Below, piece after piece: positions 12,928 to 27,300 of a DNA stretch of 64,000 nt. Each line of letters starts with the position of its first letter. Position 1 is the first letter of the stretch. A program made the position numbers and the translations under genes. The notes beneath the pieces were generated by a model. It did no database searches. It was not told where the DNA came from and was given only the letters and a program-made list of their open reading frames with translations. Source of the stretch: Hirundichthys speculiger. Its lineage: Eukaryota; Chordata; Actinopteri; Beloniformes; Exocoetidae. The DNA lies in contig JAGFBZ010001907.1 of assembly GCA_018398805.1 (NCBI GenBank), positions 1 through 64,000 of the forward strand. The letters run 5' to 3'.

Positions 12928-15340
12928 AACCGAGTCAAATAAACTACGCCGTGTGTGTTCGTGGTAATAGATGAACCAGCAGGAGTCACTGGTTTTTAAT
13001 CATGAATGGAGCTCTGTGGCCCAGAGCAATAAACTTTATCAGGATTCTGATAAATATGCTGCACCTGATAATGGGAAGCATTGTTGGTTTGGGTTTTATG
13101 AAGGGACGTCTGTAAACGTGGAATACGGCCAATCTGGAGCTTTGAATGAGCAGCTTTTAATATAAAACTAGAGCATCAGTCGTGCTGCCGCTCCATCACA
13201 GAGGTCTAATCCCTCTTCAAGCTGCCAGAGTGGTTCTGCCGGGTTCATCTTCAGGTCAGGGTTTCTGAAACAGAGAGAGCTCGACAGACCGTGATCTCAG
13301 ATGTAATGAAATAAATACGAGCGTGTGTGTCTCGTCTGCGTGTGTTTGTGCTGCAGATGACCTGCCAAAGAAGAAGCCTCCAGCGCTCTATAAGCCCACC
13401 AACCCCGACGGCCTGGCCTATCTGGACTTCAGCGTGTCCACCACCGGCATGCTGGCCGGAGTTCAGGTCAGCTCAGCGTTAATCCTCTCCTCCCTTCCTT
13501 CCCCTCATTATCGCTCCACTCCAGAGGGAAATTAATCAATAAGGGCAGCGGCTAAATGATCAGGCAGGAGGGCGTATTAAAGAACAGTTAGTCCAGCGAG
13601 GAAAGCCTTTATTCAAACGCTAAAGAGACAAAAAAAATAAAAATGAACTGTGTAAATGTTCAAGCTGTGGATTTAAAAACTGACTGTCAGTTCTTCTATT
13701 TTGTTCCTCGTATGTCTCTGTGTGTTGTCGTGTCTCTCTTCTGCCTCCTTTCCCCTCTCTAGATGTCCCACAATGCAGTTGGGGCCTTCTGTCGCTCGGT
13801 GAAGCTGCAGTGCGAGCTGTACCCGTCCAGGGAGGTGGCCATCTGTCTGGATCCCTACTGCGGCCTCGGCTTTGTCCTCTGGTGCCTCTGCAGGTCGGAG
13901 CCGCTATAAAATACAGTCAAGAAGAACTAAATAAAACTTAAAACGTCCCGTCAGAGCTCAGGTTTTATGTATCAGTACAGCAGCCAACAACGTGATGTCA
14001 TGTGTGATGTCATTATTTATGTAACAGGAATGAAACCATCGAGTGAATATTTAAGTGCACCGTTTCTGCCTCTGAAGGAGCTGAAAGGGACGTCAAGTAA
14101 ACCTGATTAACTGACCATCAGCAAGCGTGACCGCATCTATAAAAGCAAATGCTTTGACCTGCCGGTGCGTTAACACAACGCTCAGGAGGAAAGACATCAG
14201 CAGTGATTCAGAGAAGAAACAGCTGCTCCCTGTTCGATCCAGGATGGATTATAAGGCCTTTTATTAAAGCCTTTTTTTAACAGAAGAAAGTGAAAAAGAT
14301 TCCAGATCGTTTCCATTGTCTCAACGGTGGAACTTTCAGCAGTTCACCCCCAAGATCAAACCATGTCGTGCTTGTAATTGCAGCAAAAACCAAGACTTGC
14401 AGGCCTCAGGTGGCTTGTTAAGGGCACAGTTGCAGTCCTGATGGACGGAGTGTTGATCTAAAGATTTGTTCACCAAATCTTTTTTCCTTTTTTTTGTCGA
14501 TCAAAGCTCTGACAGCATATTCGACTCACTGAACTGAATCGCAGCTGAACAGTTCACGTATCAGCAGCTCACGATTCTCTGCATCCAGTCGTTATTTACC
14601 GAAACAACAGGAGCTCACACTCGTGAAGTCGTACTGTGCTATACCCAGGCACGACTGAGCCTCCCTCCCGATATACGAGTAACCCCGGCTTTAATCGTGC
14701 TTGAGCGTGATTACCGCTTGTACCTCTGTCATCACATCTTTGCCTCTAGAGCTCGTTTATTTACTCGAAGCTCACGTGGTCTCAGGGTTTGTTTTGTGTA
14801 ACAGAGTGGCGATTCTCACTCTGACAGTCACTGCCCTGTTTAAGCGTTTATAAGCAGAATATACCAACATGTTTTTCAGCTCCTAATATCAATTTTTTAG
14901 GAAAATTGCTTAATTTTCACATTTAAATTGTTTAAAATTTAAATATCCAAAAAGACTAATGATAAACAATAAATAGGTTGTTTTGAAGCAAATAGTTTTG
15001 ACTCAATTTGTCCTCTGAATGATTAATATCATCTGATTAACATATACAGCAACTTGATTTTTCATTTTTACTTTTACTTTTGATATTAACTGGGTAGAAT
15101 ATCACAATATATCATGATATCGTGATAATTTCGTATCGTGACCCAAGTATCATGATACATATCGTATTGCGAGGTTCTTGCCAATACTCACCCCTACTGT
15201 TATCAGATATACAGCTGTATTTAAAAAGAGGAGGACGGTACTTTCCTAAAACCTTTTGTGATGCTGCACCATAAATTTGCCGGGTGCAGTTTTCAGCAGC
15301 GCGATCGCACATCTGATGCTCCGGTTTGGTTGTGCCACGG

Positions 15341-15372
<32 letters not shown>

Positions 15373-18300
15373 AACCGAGTCAAATAAACTACGCCGTGTG
15401 TGTTCGTGGTAATAGATGAACCAGCAGGAGTCACTGGTTTTTAATCATGAATGGAGCTCTGTGGCCCAGAGCAATAAACTTTATCAGGATTCTGATAAAT
15501 ATGCTGCACCTGATAATGGGAAGCATTGTTGGTTTGGGTTTTATGAAGGGACGTCTGTAAACGTGGAATACGGCCAATCTGGAGCTTTGAATGAGCAGCT
15601 TTTAATATAAAACTAGAGCATCAGTCGTGCTGCCGCTCCATCACAGAGGTCTAATCCCTCTTCAAGCTGCCAGAGTGGTTCTGCCGGGTTCATCTTCAGG
15701 TCAGGGTTTCTGAAACAGAGAGAGCTCGACAGACCGTGATCTCAGATGTAATGAAATAAATACGAGCGTGTGTGTCTCGTCTGCGTGTGTTTGTGCTGCA
15801 GATGACCTGCCAAAGAAGAAGCCTCCAGCGCTCTATAAGCCCACCAACCCCGACGGCCTGGCCTATCTGGACTTCAGCGTGTCCACCACCGGCATGCTGG
15901 CCGGAGTTCAGGTCAGCTCAGCGTTAATCCTCTCCTCCCTTCCTTCCCCTCATTATCGCTCCACTCCAGAGGGAAATTAATCAATAAGGGCAGCGGCTAA
16001 ATGATCAGGCAGGAGGGCGTATTAAAGAACAGTTAGTCCAGCGAGGAAAGCCTTTATTCAAACGCTAAAGAGACAAAAAAAAATAAAAATGAACTGTGTA
16101 AATGTTCAAGCTGTGGATTTAAAAACTGACTGTCAGTTCTTCTATTTTGTTCCTCGTATGTCTCTGTGTGTTGTCGTGTCTCTCTTCTGCCTCCTTTCCC
16201 CTCTCTAGATGTCCCACAATGCAGTTGGGGCCTTCTGTCGCTCGGTGAAGCTGCAGTGCGAGCTGTACCCGTCCAGGGAGGTGGCCATCTGTCTGGATCC
16301 CTACTGCGGCCTCGGCTTTGTCCTCTGGTGCCTCTGCAGGTCGGAGCCACTCTAAAATACAGTCAAAAAGAACTAAATAAAACTTAAAACGTCCCGTCAG
16401 AGCTCAGGTTTTATGTATCAGTACAGCAGCCAACAACGTGATGTCATGTGTGATGTCATTATTTATGTAACAGGAATGAAACCATCGAGTGAATATTTAA
16501 GTGCACCGTTTCTGCCTCTGAGGGAGCTGAAAGGGACGTCAAGTAAACCTGATTAACTGACCATCAGCAAGCGTGACCGCATCTATAAAAGCAAATGCTT
16601 TGACCTGCCGGTGCGTTAACACAACGCTCAGGAGGAAAGACATCAGCAGTGATCTCAGAGAAGAAACAGCTGCTCCCTGTTCGATCCAGGATGGATTATA
16701 AGGCCTTTTATTAAAGCCTTTTTTTAACAGAAGAAAGTGAAAAAGATTCCAGATCGTTTCCATTGTCTCAACGGTGGAACTTTCAGCAGTTCACCCCCAA
16801 GATCAAACCATGTCGTGCTTGTAATTGCAGCAAAAACCAAGACTTGCAGGCCTCAGGTGGCTTGTTAAGGGCACAGTTGCAGTCCTGATGGACGGAGTGT
16901 TGATCTAAAGATTTGTTCACCAAATCTTTTTTCCTTTTTTTTGTCGATCAAAGCTCTGACAGCATATTCGACTCACTGAACTGAATCGCAGCTGAACAGT
17001 TCACGTATCAGCAGCTCACGATTCTCTGCATCCAGTCGTTATTTACCGAAACAACAGGAGCTCACACTCGTGAAGTCGTACTGTGCTATACCCAGGCACG
17101 ACTGAGCCTCCCTCCCGATATACGAGTAACCCCGGCTTTAATCGTGCTTGAGCGTGATTACCGCTTGTACCTCTGTCATCACATCTTTGCCTCTAGAGCT
17201 CGTTTATTTACTCGAAGCTCACGTGGTCTCAGGGTTTGTTTTGTGTAACAGAGTGGCGATTCTCACTCTGACAGTCACTGCCCTGTTTAAGCGTTTATAA
17301 GCAGAATATACCAACATGTTTTTCAGCTCCTAATATCAATTTTTTAGGAAAATTGCTTAATTTTCACATTTAAATTGTTTAAAATTTAAATATCCAAAAA
17401 GACTAATGATAAACAATAAATAGGTTGTTTTGAAGCAAATAGTTTTGACTCAATTTGTCCTCTGAATGATCAATATCATCTGATGAACATATACAGCAAC
17501 TTGATTTTTCATCTCTACTTTTAATTTTGATATTAACTGGGTTGAAAATCAAATTCAAATTCAAATATATTTTATTGATCCCACAAGGGGGAAATTCAGG
17601 TTTCAGTACTGTCCAGTCTGGTGTACTTGAGGAGCTGCCGGCGTCCAGCGCTCCTTTTCATGTCCCGGTCCTGTGGTCCGAGTGTTAACAGCCGTTAAAA
17701 CCATTATATCTACATAAAGATGAATCAAGTGAGATATCTTCAGGTCAGAGGAGGAAACACCGATGAACCAAACCAAACTAAAATCACAATATATCACATC
17801 ATGATATCATATCGTGATAATATCGTATCGTGATACATATCGTATTGCGAGGTCCTTGCCAATACTCACCCCTAGTGGAGCACAGAAATCGCCACTAAAC
17901 GCTGTTAACTACGAAAATAAATCCAGTTTGAACGTTCATTCAGGCTTCACTTAAACCATCAGACGAGATAGTTTGTATATTTTAATAACGTTTTCATAGA
18001 AGGGGCTCGGTTGTTTTTAATTCAGCTTATGATTTATGACAGAAAACCCGTCAGTACCAAGAACAGGGATGAGCAGTCGTAACTCCAGTTTGTAAATCTC
18101 CCTGTTGGAAACTCAGCAGCCCGTAAAGCTCGGTTCAAGTTTGCAGGTCTGCCTGCTTTTAAGTCCTCCGCTCGTAAATTCTGATCTCTGTGGACTCGGT
18201 TTCCTGCCGTTAAGAGTCTAAAAGTAAAATCGCACGAATGATTTACAGTGTGAGATTTCGCCACCCTCCAGCAGCTGCGCAGCTCCATGTTTACATTTGA

Positions 18301-21300
18301 TCCGTACGTGATTTGAAGTTTTTTCCACATCCAGCTGTGTTTGGTCTTCAGTTTTTAAATCTGTCTCGAAGCGCCTGAAGGTTTAGCTCACAGTCACATC
18401 AGAATCAGACCCCGAACGCTGAGGGAAGCTGGTCTTTGTCGTCCGCAGCGTTTATTCCGGCCACCAGTCCATCCTGATCCCGCCGGTGGAGCTGGAGACC
18501 AACCCGGCGCTGTGGCTGCTGGCCGTCAGCCAGCTGAGGGTGCGAGACACCTTCTGCTCCTACAGCGTCATGGAGCTCTGCACCAAAGGACTCGGCCTGC
18601 AGACCGAAGCCCTGAAGGTCAGTGTGGCGTCGCCAACGCTTCGGTTTCACCTCCACGTAAAAATCAAAACAACCCTTCTCTGCAATGTTGCACTCACCCG
18701 ATACGATATTTAGCAGTAAGGTGCAACCAATCCTGTGAACACGGTAAATAAGGATTACAAACGGTACTTCAACCTGCTACATCTGTGGGGGGCGTCTTAA
18801 GTTGCTTCATCATCTGTCTGTCCTCCGGCTCAGCAGTAATAAACTGACTCCATCTGTCCGGCCGGAGGACACGGACCGCTCTGATTGGTCGCTGATGGAA
18901 GACACGGAGTTAATTTTAGTGATTATCTGTCGTAAGTCTCCGTGGCGACAGAAGGACCGACGCAGAGCGGAAAAAAAGAAAAGAAATGTTGCTCGCCGTC
19001 TCCCTCGAAGTGCTTTCCGTACAGATGCGAAGACGAGCAGAGGAGGGTCGTGACTCATTTGGGAGATTTTTTAGATTTCGTGGAGGCGTCACGCGGAGAA
19101 GGCGGGAGACGGAAAAGCTTAACGATGTTCTTCCACGCAGGCTCGAGGTCTGGATCTGTCCCGGGTCCGGGCCTGCGTGGTGGTGGCGGAGGAGAGGCCC
19201 CGGATGTCGCTCACGCACTCCTTCTCCAAGCTCTTCAAAGACCTGGGGCTGCACCCCCGCTCCGTCAGCACGGCCTTCGGCTGCAGGGTCAACCTGGCCA
19301 TCTGCCTGCAGGTAAACGGAAGAGCGCCGCGCTGGACTGTGGACGCGGCAGAAGATCTCACGTCTGCCTCAGAACCAGACGTAGACGTGCTCACAGAGAT
19401 TATTTAATTAACTGTGATGTTGTCGTTTATCCTTCGATTCCTGTCCTGTTCTCTTTAAACTCAGTTAAAGCATCTGTTTGCATCTGGATGACGTTTAGCT
19501 CTTCTTCTTGCTGCTCAGATGTCCTCCTCTTCATTAAAAACACTCATTGTTCTTCCTTCCTCCTCTGCCGTTGTGATTGACTGCAGGGCACTTCGGGACC
19601 GGACCCCACGACCGTGTACGTCGACATGAGGGCGCTGCGCCACGACAGGTACGACGGCGGCGTCACGTTCCCGCCGGCTTTCATTTTTACTGCTCGGTGC
19701 ACAGGTTTGACGTGTGAACGTCTCTGTCCGACAGGGTTCGGTTAGTGGAGAGGGGCTCTCCTCACAGTCTGCCCTTAATGGAGTCTGGAAAGGTGAGTGG
19801 ATTCCCTTTTTTTTTTTTTTTTTTTTTCCAGATCAGGATGTGCTGGGATTTAAAAAAACAAAAAGAAAAACTTTCTGACGTTGTGTTCTGTCATCTGTGG
19901 AGACGGTCGCTGTAAGGAGGGAAAGAAAAGGCTCATGCAGAGGGAAGTGATTTATCTCCCTATCTACCCATCAGACTTGTTGCTTTTTTCCCTGGTAGTT
20001 ATGTCTCCTTAGAGCAGTGCTGCTTACTTTTTTTCTGCTGCGCCCCTATAAATAGTATCATTTGTCTATAAAATTGTCATAAATCCACCTCTGCATAACA
20101 CTGTATCCTTATTAACATTAATATATACAAAAATGAAAAAAGTATAGATCAATTCATAACAAAGAGTAACTTCATTAACATTGTTTTCTAGTCTGTAAAG
20201 ATTTAACGTGCATCAGTCCCACCGTAGTAACAGTGAAGTCAAGCGCTACATCAGCATCGTCATATTTCCTCGTCTTAACTTTCTGCTGACTTTCGTTTGT
20301 CTCATTATCTCCGTCTCTCTCTTCCTTTCTTTTCATCCTCCTGTTAAATATTTTTCTGTGGTGTCTCTTGTGGGTTTGTTCACTTTATATCTGCTGCTGT
20401 GTGCGCACATGTCCGTGCAAAAAAAAACCCGACACAACATAGCTAATACTCCCTGCACACTGTGGCACTGAGAGCGCCACTGCCCCCTACTGGAGCATAT
20501 TTGGAATTACACTTTATTACAGTACGGCAAAAAAAAAGAAGAAGAAGGCTGGTTCCGCAGCATCACACTGCTCCCCCAAGGGGTTGCGCCCCACTATTTG
20601 AGAAAGACGGGGTTAGAGCCAGCGCAGTGGCTGAGGATGCACCAAAAACCAACGCTGGTTAAAAAGGGAAAAAAAAAGTCTGTATAGGTGACGGAGCCAA
20701 AAAAAAAATTGATTCAGTGCTGCAAGATGTAAAACAAGAAAGAATAACGGAGAGGTGTTTCCTCAATGTTGACAACTGAGGAAACAGAAGGGCCTGAACT
20801 GAAACAGCGGTGCCACAGTTGCTGTGTTTTTGTCCTTTTACCTTTTCACATATCACATGTGGTTCAGGCGGTTCGATGTCTCCTCACTCAGAGGAAACAT
20901 GAGAAAAATCCCGCTCATCCCTGAGTTGCCCTCCCTCTGTCTGTGTTGTGCTGGCAACCCACGGGGAGGGATCATGTTTCTAATCCTGTTAGCATGTCCA
21001 TAAAATTATTTTTTTTCTATGCATGGTTTTAAGTTACATTAAGAGCAAAACCAGTCATCGACACCTAAATGAGGATTTCTGCTTTCAGGTTAAACAGCTC
21101 ATTGGTTCCACATAGAGGAACTCTCCTCATTTGCTCTGTCATCAAATATCTGTAAAAATGATATTTCCAGTTAATTAGCATCCGGTAGAAGTGGATTCAG
21201 TTTACTGGGAGACAACGGTGTTTACTGGGAGACAACGGTGTCCCAGGACACGGGTCTGTCTGTGTTTTTCCCCCAAAACAGCTGGATGTTCCTCCGTTAC

Positions 21301-24300
21301 AATCATTTAGCCTGGAGACGCTGCGAGTGCCGTTTATTATTGGTTCGTTCCCTTTACTCTCCGTCCAGCTCGGGGTCATAACTCTCACCCTCGAGTGAGG
21401 AGTTGTTTTTTTTTTTTGTCTGGACTGACAGCGGCGACCAAACCCACCGCTGGTGTCTGAAGCTTAAAATGAGTCGAAGACTAGTAGGTTTTCTTCAGTC
21501 ATTTTATTACACAAGAAGCTCATGAGTCAGTGCTTGCAAATTAGCAGCCGCGGTCATTATTTTATCGCCGTTTGGTCTTTACGAGCTACCAGCTCAGTTT
21601 AGACTCACATTAGCGACTTCAGGAAGTGGATGTATAACCGTTGTGATAATCCCACGTGGATGTGACCCCGTACAGTTCACTCTTTCTGGTTGAAAAGCAG
21701 CTGAATTGCCTTGATATTTAACTCACCTTCAGCAGAACAGCTGCAGCGGCGCCGGCGTGGGCCCGGTGACGTCAGCATGCTTATAGATTCACATTTCAAA
21801 GAGTTATCTTTAAAAAGGACAAATAACCGCTTTATATAACAAATGATTTTCCACGAGGCCTCTGTGATGGGCTGGATATCTGTCAGGGGTGACGCAGACG
21901 ACTGGGATGGTTTCCAGCCCCCCCCCCCCCCCGTATTAGATGAAGCTGGCACGGAAAGCGGACGCAGGAAGCAGCACATGGACTCTGAGCTGTCATGTTG
22001 AGATGAAAACTGAGTGACGGCACATTTCAGGACCGTTTCCGCTGCGAGTCCTCCCACATCCAGTGAGTCAGAGCGGACGGCAGGTTGAGTCAACGACAAA
22101 CCTTCAGATGTTCATCCTCCCTCTCCGTCTGTGGATACGTGGGACAGTCGCATCCACAAGACAACTGTCAACACTTATTCAATTCAATTTTATTTGTATA
22201 GCGTCTGTTACAACGTCAACTGTCTCCAGGTGCTTTACAGAGACCCAGAGCATGACCCCCGAGCAATTATCATTAACTTAAATTATTATATTACATCCTA
22301 ATCAAGGATAATGGTGAGTAAAAAACTCCGACAGTGGGAGAAAAAAACCCTTTAATACGATATGTATCATGATACTTGGGTCATGATACGATATTATCAT
22401 GAAATATTCCGATATTCTACCCAGCTAATATCAAAATTAAAAGTAGAAATAAAAAATCAAGTTGCTGTATATGTTCATCAGATGATATTGATCATTCAGA
22501 GGACAAATTTAGTCAAAACTATTTGCTTCAAAACAACATATTTATTGTTTATTATTAGTGTTTTTGCACATTTAAGTGTTCACAATGCGTCTAATACATG
22601 AATACATGAATCTTTCCTAAAAAAAAAAAAAAAATCAATATTAGGAACTGAAAAATCGATATTATATTGGGCGGCTGAAAATTGTGATATATTGCCAAAT
22701 TGATTTTTTTTCACACCCCTACTAGACACACAGGTGGAGGTGAACACTGGGATGGACAGATTCTTCTATTATTCTAGTTTATTATTTTTATTCTAGTAAG
22801 GCTGCAGAACCTGGACTCCAGGTCCGATTGTCAGAAATCAGAACCACATGATGAAGGCTTTAATACATGCAGGCTCTGTTAACGTCTTTATTTTTTTAAT
22901 GACTTCTGAACAGACACTTAGACCGGTCCGTTAACACACCCCGCCGTGCGCTCCCAGCTGTGCCTCAGACCTTTGCACACAGATTTTTGAGCGCAGGCTA
23001 GTAACCACGGCAACTGGCTCCGACCGATTGTTGGATTTCTCATTAAAGAGGCGAACCAGGAGGACGTGGAGGCACCTGATTACACTCACAGATCACCAGC
23101 TTCAAGTATTACCGTTCACACCTGAGGGTTTGGGTTTTATTAAACCGAACTCCCGCGCAGCTGCTCCGTCGGTGCGGTCCGTTTGAACAACCGCACACGC
23201 GGTCCTCTCGACCCAGAAACGGCGGGCTGACCCCCCCTGAAGGAGGAGGTGGTCCGTCTGCCTCCAGCCGAGCTGAAATATGAACGCAGCACAGACCAAA
23301 GACATCCAGATCTGCTGTAATTTGTTCCTTGATGTCAATCCTGTCTGGTTATTGTAACGATGGAAACTATTGATCATTTCAGATGAAAATAGTCGCTCTT
23401 GTTCTTATTAGCAGTTTACAGGTGACTGTTGAATGTGGTGCTGAGGAAGGAAGGGATCCATACGCAGCAGCAGCACCGAGGGGAACATTTATCCGTCCGT
23501 TACTGTCAGCCGTCCCCTGCAGAGCTTTCAGGAAATCCTTTTCTAAAGACGGCTGAGCAGCACTTACTTCAGTTTCACAGCAGAACTCTGAGCCCGTCAG
23601 GAAGCTCTGCTGGACCGACAGCAGCGGCGCTGCATGCGTCACCGTCATCCTGAGAACGCAGACGCGACAGTTTCTCTCTGTCCATTTGGGAAAACATATA
23701 TCGACAGGGGTCACAGCCGGTCACGTAAACGTTTTTAATTTGCCCACGTCATTAGAAATGCAACTGTTAATCAGCCAGCGACTGGAAATCAGCAGGTCGG
23801 GCCGGACTTTTCATCCCACTGAGACGTTCACATTCTGACTGTTTACGGTTGTTGTTTGAGAGCATGTTTGTGGATGTTCAGCGTCAGGAACAGAAACCCA
23901 AAAACTCCCAACGTGACCCCATCACATCTAGGGGTGTGAAAAAAAAAATCAATTTGGCAATATATCACGATTTTCAGCTGCCCAATATAATATCCTTTTT
24001 TCAGCTCCTAATAGGCTTGGGCGGTATTACGGTAATACCATATACTTCCGGTATTTAAAAACAGCAGCGGTATCAGTTTCAATACCGTCATAAAAAAATG
24101 CAATGAATGATTTCTGTGGTTTAAAGTTTAGTTTCTCTCCTGTACCGCTGTGTCTACTGCTTTATTTTACCGTTTATTCGTGTTCGCTTTCAGCTGATCT
24201 CGGTTTGACTCGTCCTGTTAAGGTACTAACGATGAAAACAACACTTCCTGAGTTTGCTGCTTCAAAATAAAAGCTTCTAATGAAACTAATAATGTTGGAC

Positions 24301-27300
24301 TTTTATGTTGAAGAATTTATAGGAAGTGAAACGTTCAGCATCAGGCACTTTACTATAAAGCGCAGAGCACGATAAAGGCAGTTACAGCCAGAGAGAGGAG
24401 CTGGAGCAGAGAAGGAACAGTTAAAACTACAGTGAAAAGCAAGAAATACACAAATGAATAACAACTGTAGTTGAGCCAACTTTATATTGAAACACTGAAC
24501 TGCTGTTTCGAGGTAAACTCGGCTTTTTGTTCAGGCGTAAAGCCCCGCGGCGGCGCACATAATGGGGACGGCTGTTTGACGCCTTAATAGTCGCAGGAAT
24601 ACCGTATACCCCGGTAAAATGTGAGGGAAGTTTGACGGTATCAAAATTTGGATACCGCCCAAGCCTAGCTTCTAATATCAATTTTTTACAGTGGTTACAA
24701 TCCTGTCAGTATGTTGTAATGGTTACTTAAATGTGCAAAAACACTAATAATAAACAATAAATAGGTTGTTTTGAAGCAAATAGTTTTGACTCAATTTGTC
24801 CTCTGAATGATCAATATCATCTGATGAACATATACAGCAACTTAATTTTTCATCTCTACTTTTAATGTTGATATTAATTCGATAGAATATCGCAATATAT
24901 CGTGATATGGTGATAATGTGATAATATCGTATCGTGACCCAAGTATCAAGATACATATCATATTGCGAGGTCCTTGCCAATACTCACCTCTAGTCATTAG
25001 AAATGCGACTGTTAATCAGCCAGTGACTGGAAATCGGCAGGTCAGGCCAGACTTTTCATCCCACTGAGACGTTCACGTTCTGACTGTTTACGGTTTTTGT
25101 TTGAGAGCATGTTTGTGGCTGTTCAGAGTCAGGAACAGAAACCCAAAAACTCCCAACGTGACCCCGTCACATCGGATGGAGGATCCCCGGTTTGACAATA
25201 CGTCACTCAGTGAGTCGTTGGGATTCAGAGCAGCCTCTTTATTTCATCCAGCTTTATGTCACGTTGCACTTCCAGTAGTTCAGAAGAGATTAATTTATAA
25301 AGAGGCACGCCCTGAAGAAGCTGGTCAGCTGTCCGACTCCAACCAATCACAGGCTGGTTTGAACAGAGCTTTAAAAGCATGGTTGAACGTGTTGGGCTGC
25401 ATCTCTGTGGTATTCGGACCAAACTGTGCCAGAAATGCCTTAAAAACTCAAGAACCTGTGTAGAGTAATACCACTTCTGGCCACAAGGGCGTAGACACAG
25501 TTGAAAGCACCCCTAGTGGGACAAAGTGGTATTACAAGGCGCGTTCCCGCCCATCATCACGGCGTCGTCAGCGGCTCTTTGGTCAACACAGAATCTACCA
25601 GAGATGTTTCTGTAGCAGCAGTCGAGTTCAGAAACAGCAGCATAGATGGATGTAAATACACTAAAAATACACTTATGAGCTGTTTTGATTGAAACATTGT
25701 AATTAAAACAGAGCCATGCTTCATTATTCCACTAGCAGAAAGAAAGCGCCGCCAACACTCTTAACCCCACTCCTTCCTTTATCATGAGTCTAATGGCTTC
25801 ATAACTACGTCCTTATTAATGCACAATCGGATGAAATTAAGAGCCGGGGCTTAATTACCTTCATTTTCAACATAATGAGTTTCAGGCTGAGCTACTTGCT
25901 CAAAAATGAACGTGTGCGTACGTGCGTGCGCTCGGATGGACTGCTTAATTGTTAATTCTCACATTTTTACCAAACAAGACATTTGCAGTCATTAAACAGA
26001 CGGCGGATCTGAAGTAAATTACCGTTTGATGGAGAGAATCACGAAGCCGCTTTAAATTAGGATCTTTTCTGGGAGCTTGATGAGCCGCTCACACGTGATC
26101 CCCACCACCACCACCACCACCACGCTGACTCCCGGAGACAGGACATCGTGTCTTCGGAGGTCGGCCATCGATCGGCGCGCTGGCGGTTTCTGACTCACCG
26201 CATGTGGGAGGAGGAAAGAAGTAAAAAAACACATCTTCAAGTCAATCAGCCGCTTCTTTTAATGATTCTTGAGCGGTTTGGACATGTTTATTTTATTTAA
26301 CCCTGTCAACAGAAAAATACATCAGCTTTGAGTTAAATGACACTTCAGTAAGTTCCTGAAGAACGAGGCTGAGCAAAGATGAAGATAAACTTTGAATGTC
26401 TGAGGAGGTTTTAAAAAGCAGCGCATCACGGTCCTTTAATGATTCACAGGTGGAGGTTTCACCCTCGATGTTTCTGTCGTGAGCTCGCAGGTGTTGTTCA
26501 GGTGTTGAATGTAATCCTGTGGGTCAGTTTAGGGAGATTTGTTCAGGAAATTAATGCACTGAAGCCCTAACCGTTAGAAATGAGCGATTTTATCGATTCT
26601 GCGATAAATATCGATATTTTATCGAGTATCACTTTTTAAGCCTTGGGTATCGATATTCTAAGCTTCTTTCAAAACCTCTGTGTCCCACCTTTAAAAGCTT
26701 TCAAGCAACAATTTGCACTGTTTAATAGGGGTGTAACGGTACATGTATTTGTATTGAACCGGTTCGGTACGGGGTGCTCGGTTCGGAACGGAGGCGTACC
26801 GAACGAGTTTCCACACGGACATATTAAGTAGAGGACCGCATGTTGTGGAGCGGACGTCGTGGCTAATGCTAATGCCGCTAGCATTGGCAATAAGCCTCCC
26901 GTGACATAGTGTTAAATGTGGTGGGAAGCTGTGTTTGTACTCGGTCGTCTTTCTCTTTTTGTAGCGATGTTCATGCTGGGGTGGTGCCGTTTCAACAGGT
27001 TAGACGTGTTGCCAGAAACATACCTGATCTCGGATGAACAATGTCGGCAAACCACTTTGGTTTTATCAACTTCTCTTTGTCCCTGTTTATATTTCACCGG
27101 GGAGCCGAAGTTGTGTTTTATAGCTGCAGATTTAAGAACCTAATCACCCTAAACGCTGGCTTCAAACACATGATAAAAGTAATTGAGCCCCGATATCAAT
27201 TACCTTCTAGTCCACATTTTAGCCAGAAAATCATACCGGGACTTTATGAAAAAAATAAAATGATTTGTTTTAAAGAAACAGTCTGAGCCTTATTCATGTT

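Larger units (their letters stand above)
12533..17422 (+). repeat. about 2.45-kb tandem duplication carrying dip2c exons 9 and 10
   Basis: Unit 1 is about 12533-14975 and unit 2 about 14976-17422, offset 2443-2447 bp. I read only about four substitutions and three small indels between them: an A8/A9 run, a 1-bp change near 14210/16653, a 2-bp indel in the repeat and single changes near 13909, 13911, 13922 and 14080. The repeat at the centre is a chimera: its left part matches the repeat at 17320 and its right part matches the one at 12394. The switch lies between 14976 and 15023. Confidence 0.92.

Noticed and set aside
18942..19580. A 212-codon open frame on the + strand
   Set aside because: It overlaps dip2c exon 12 in a different frame, is rich in G/R from the GC-rich exon, and has no family resemblance.
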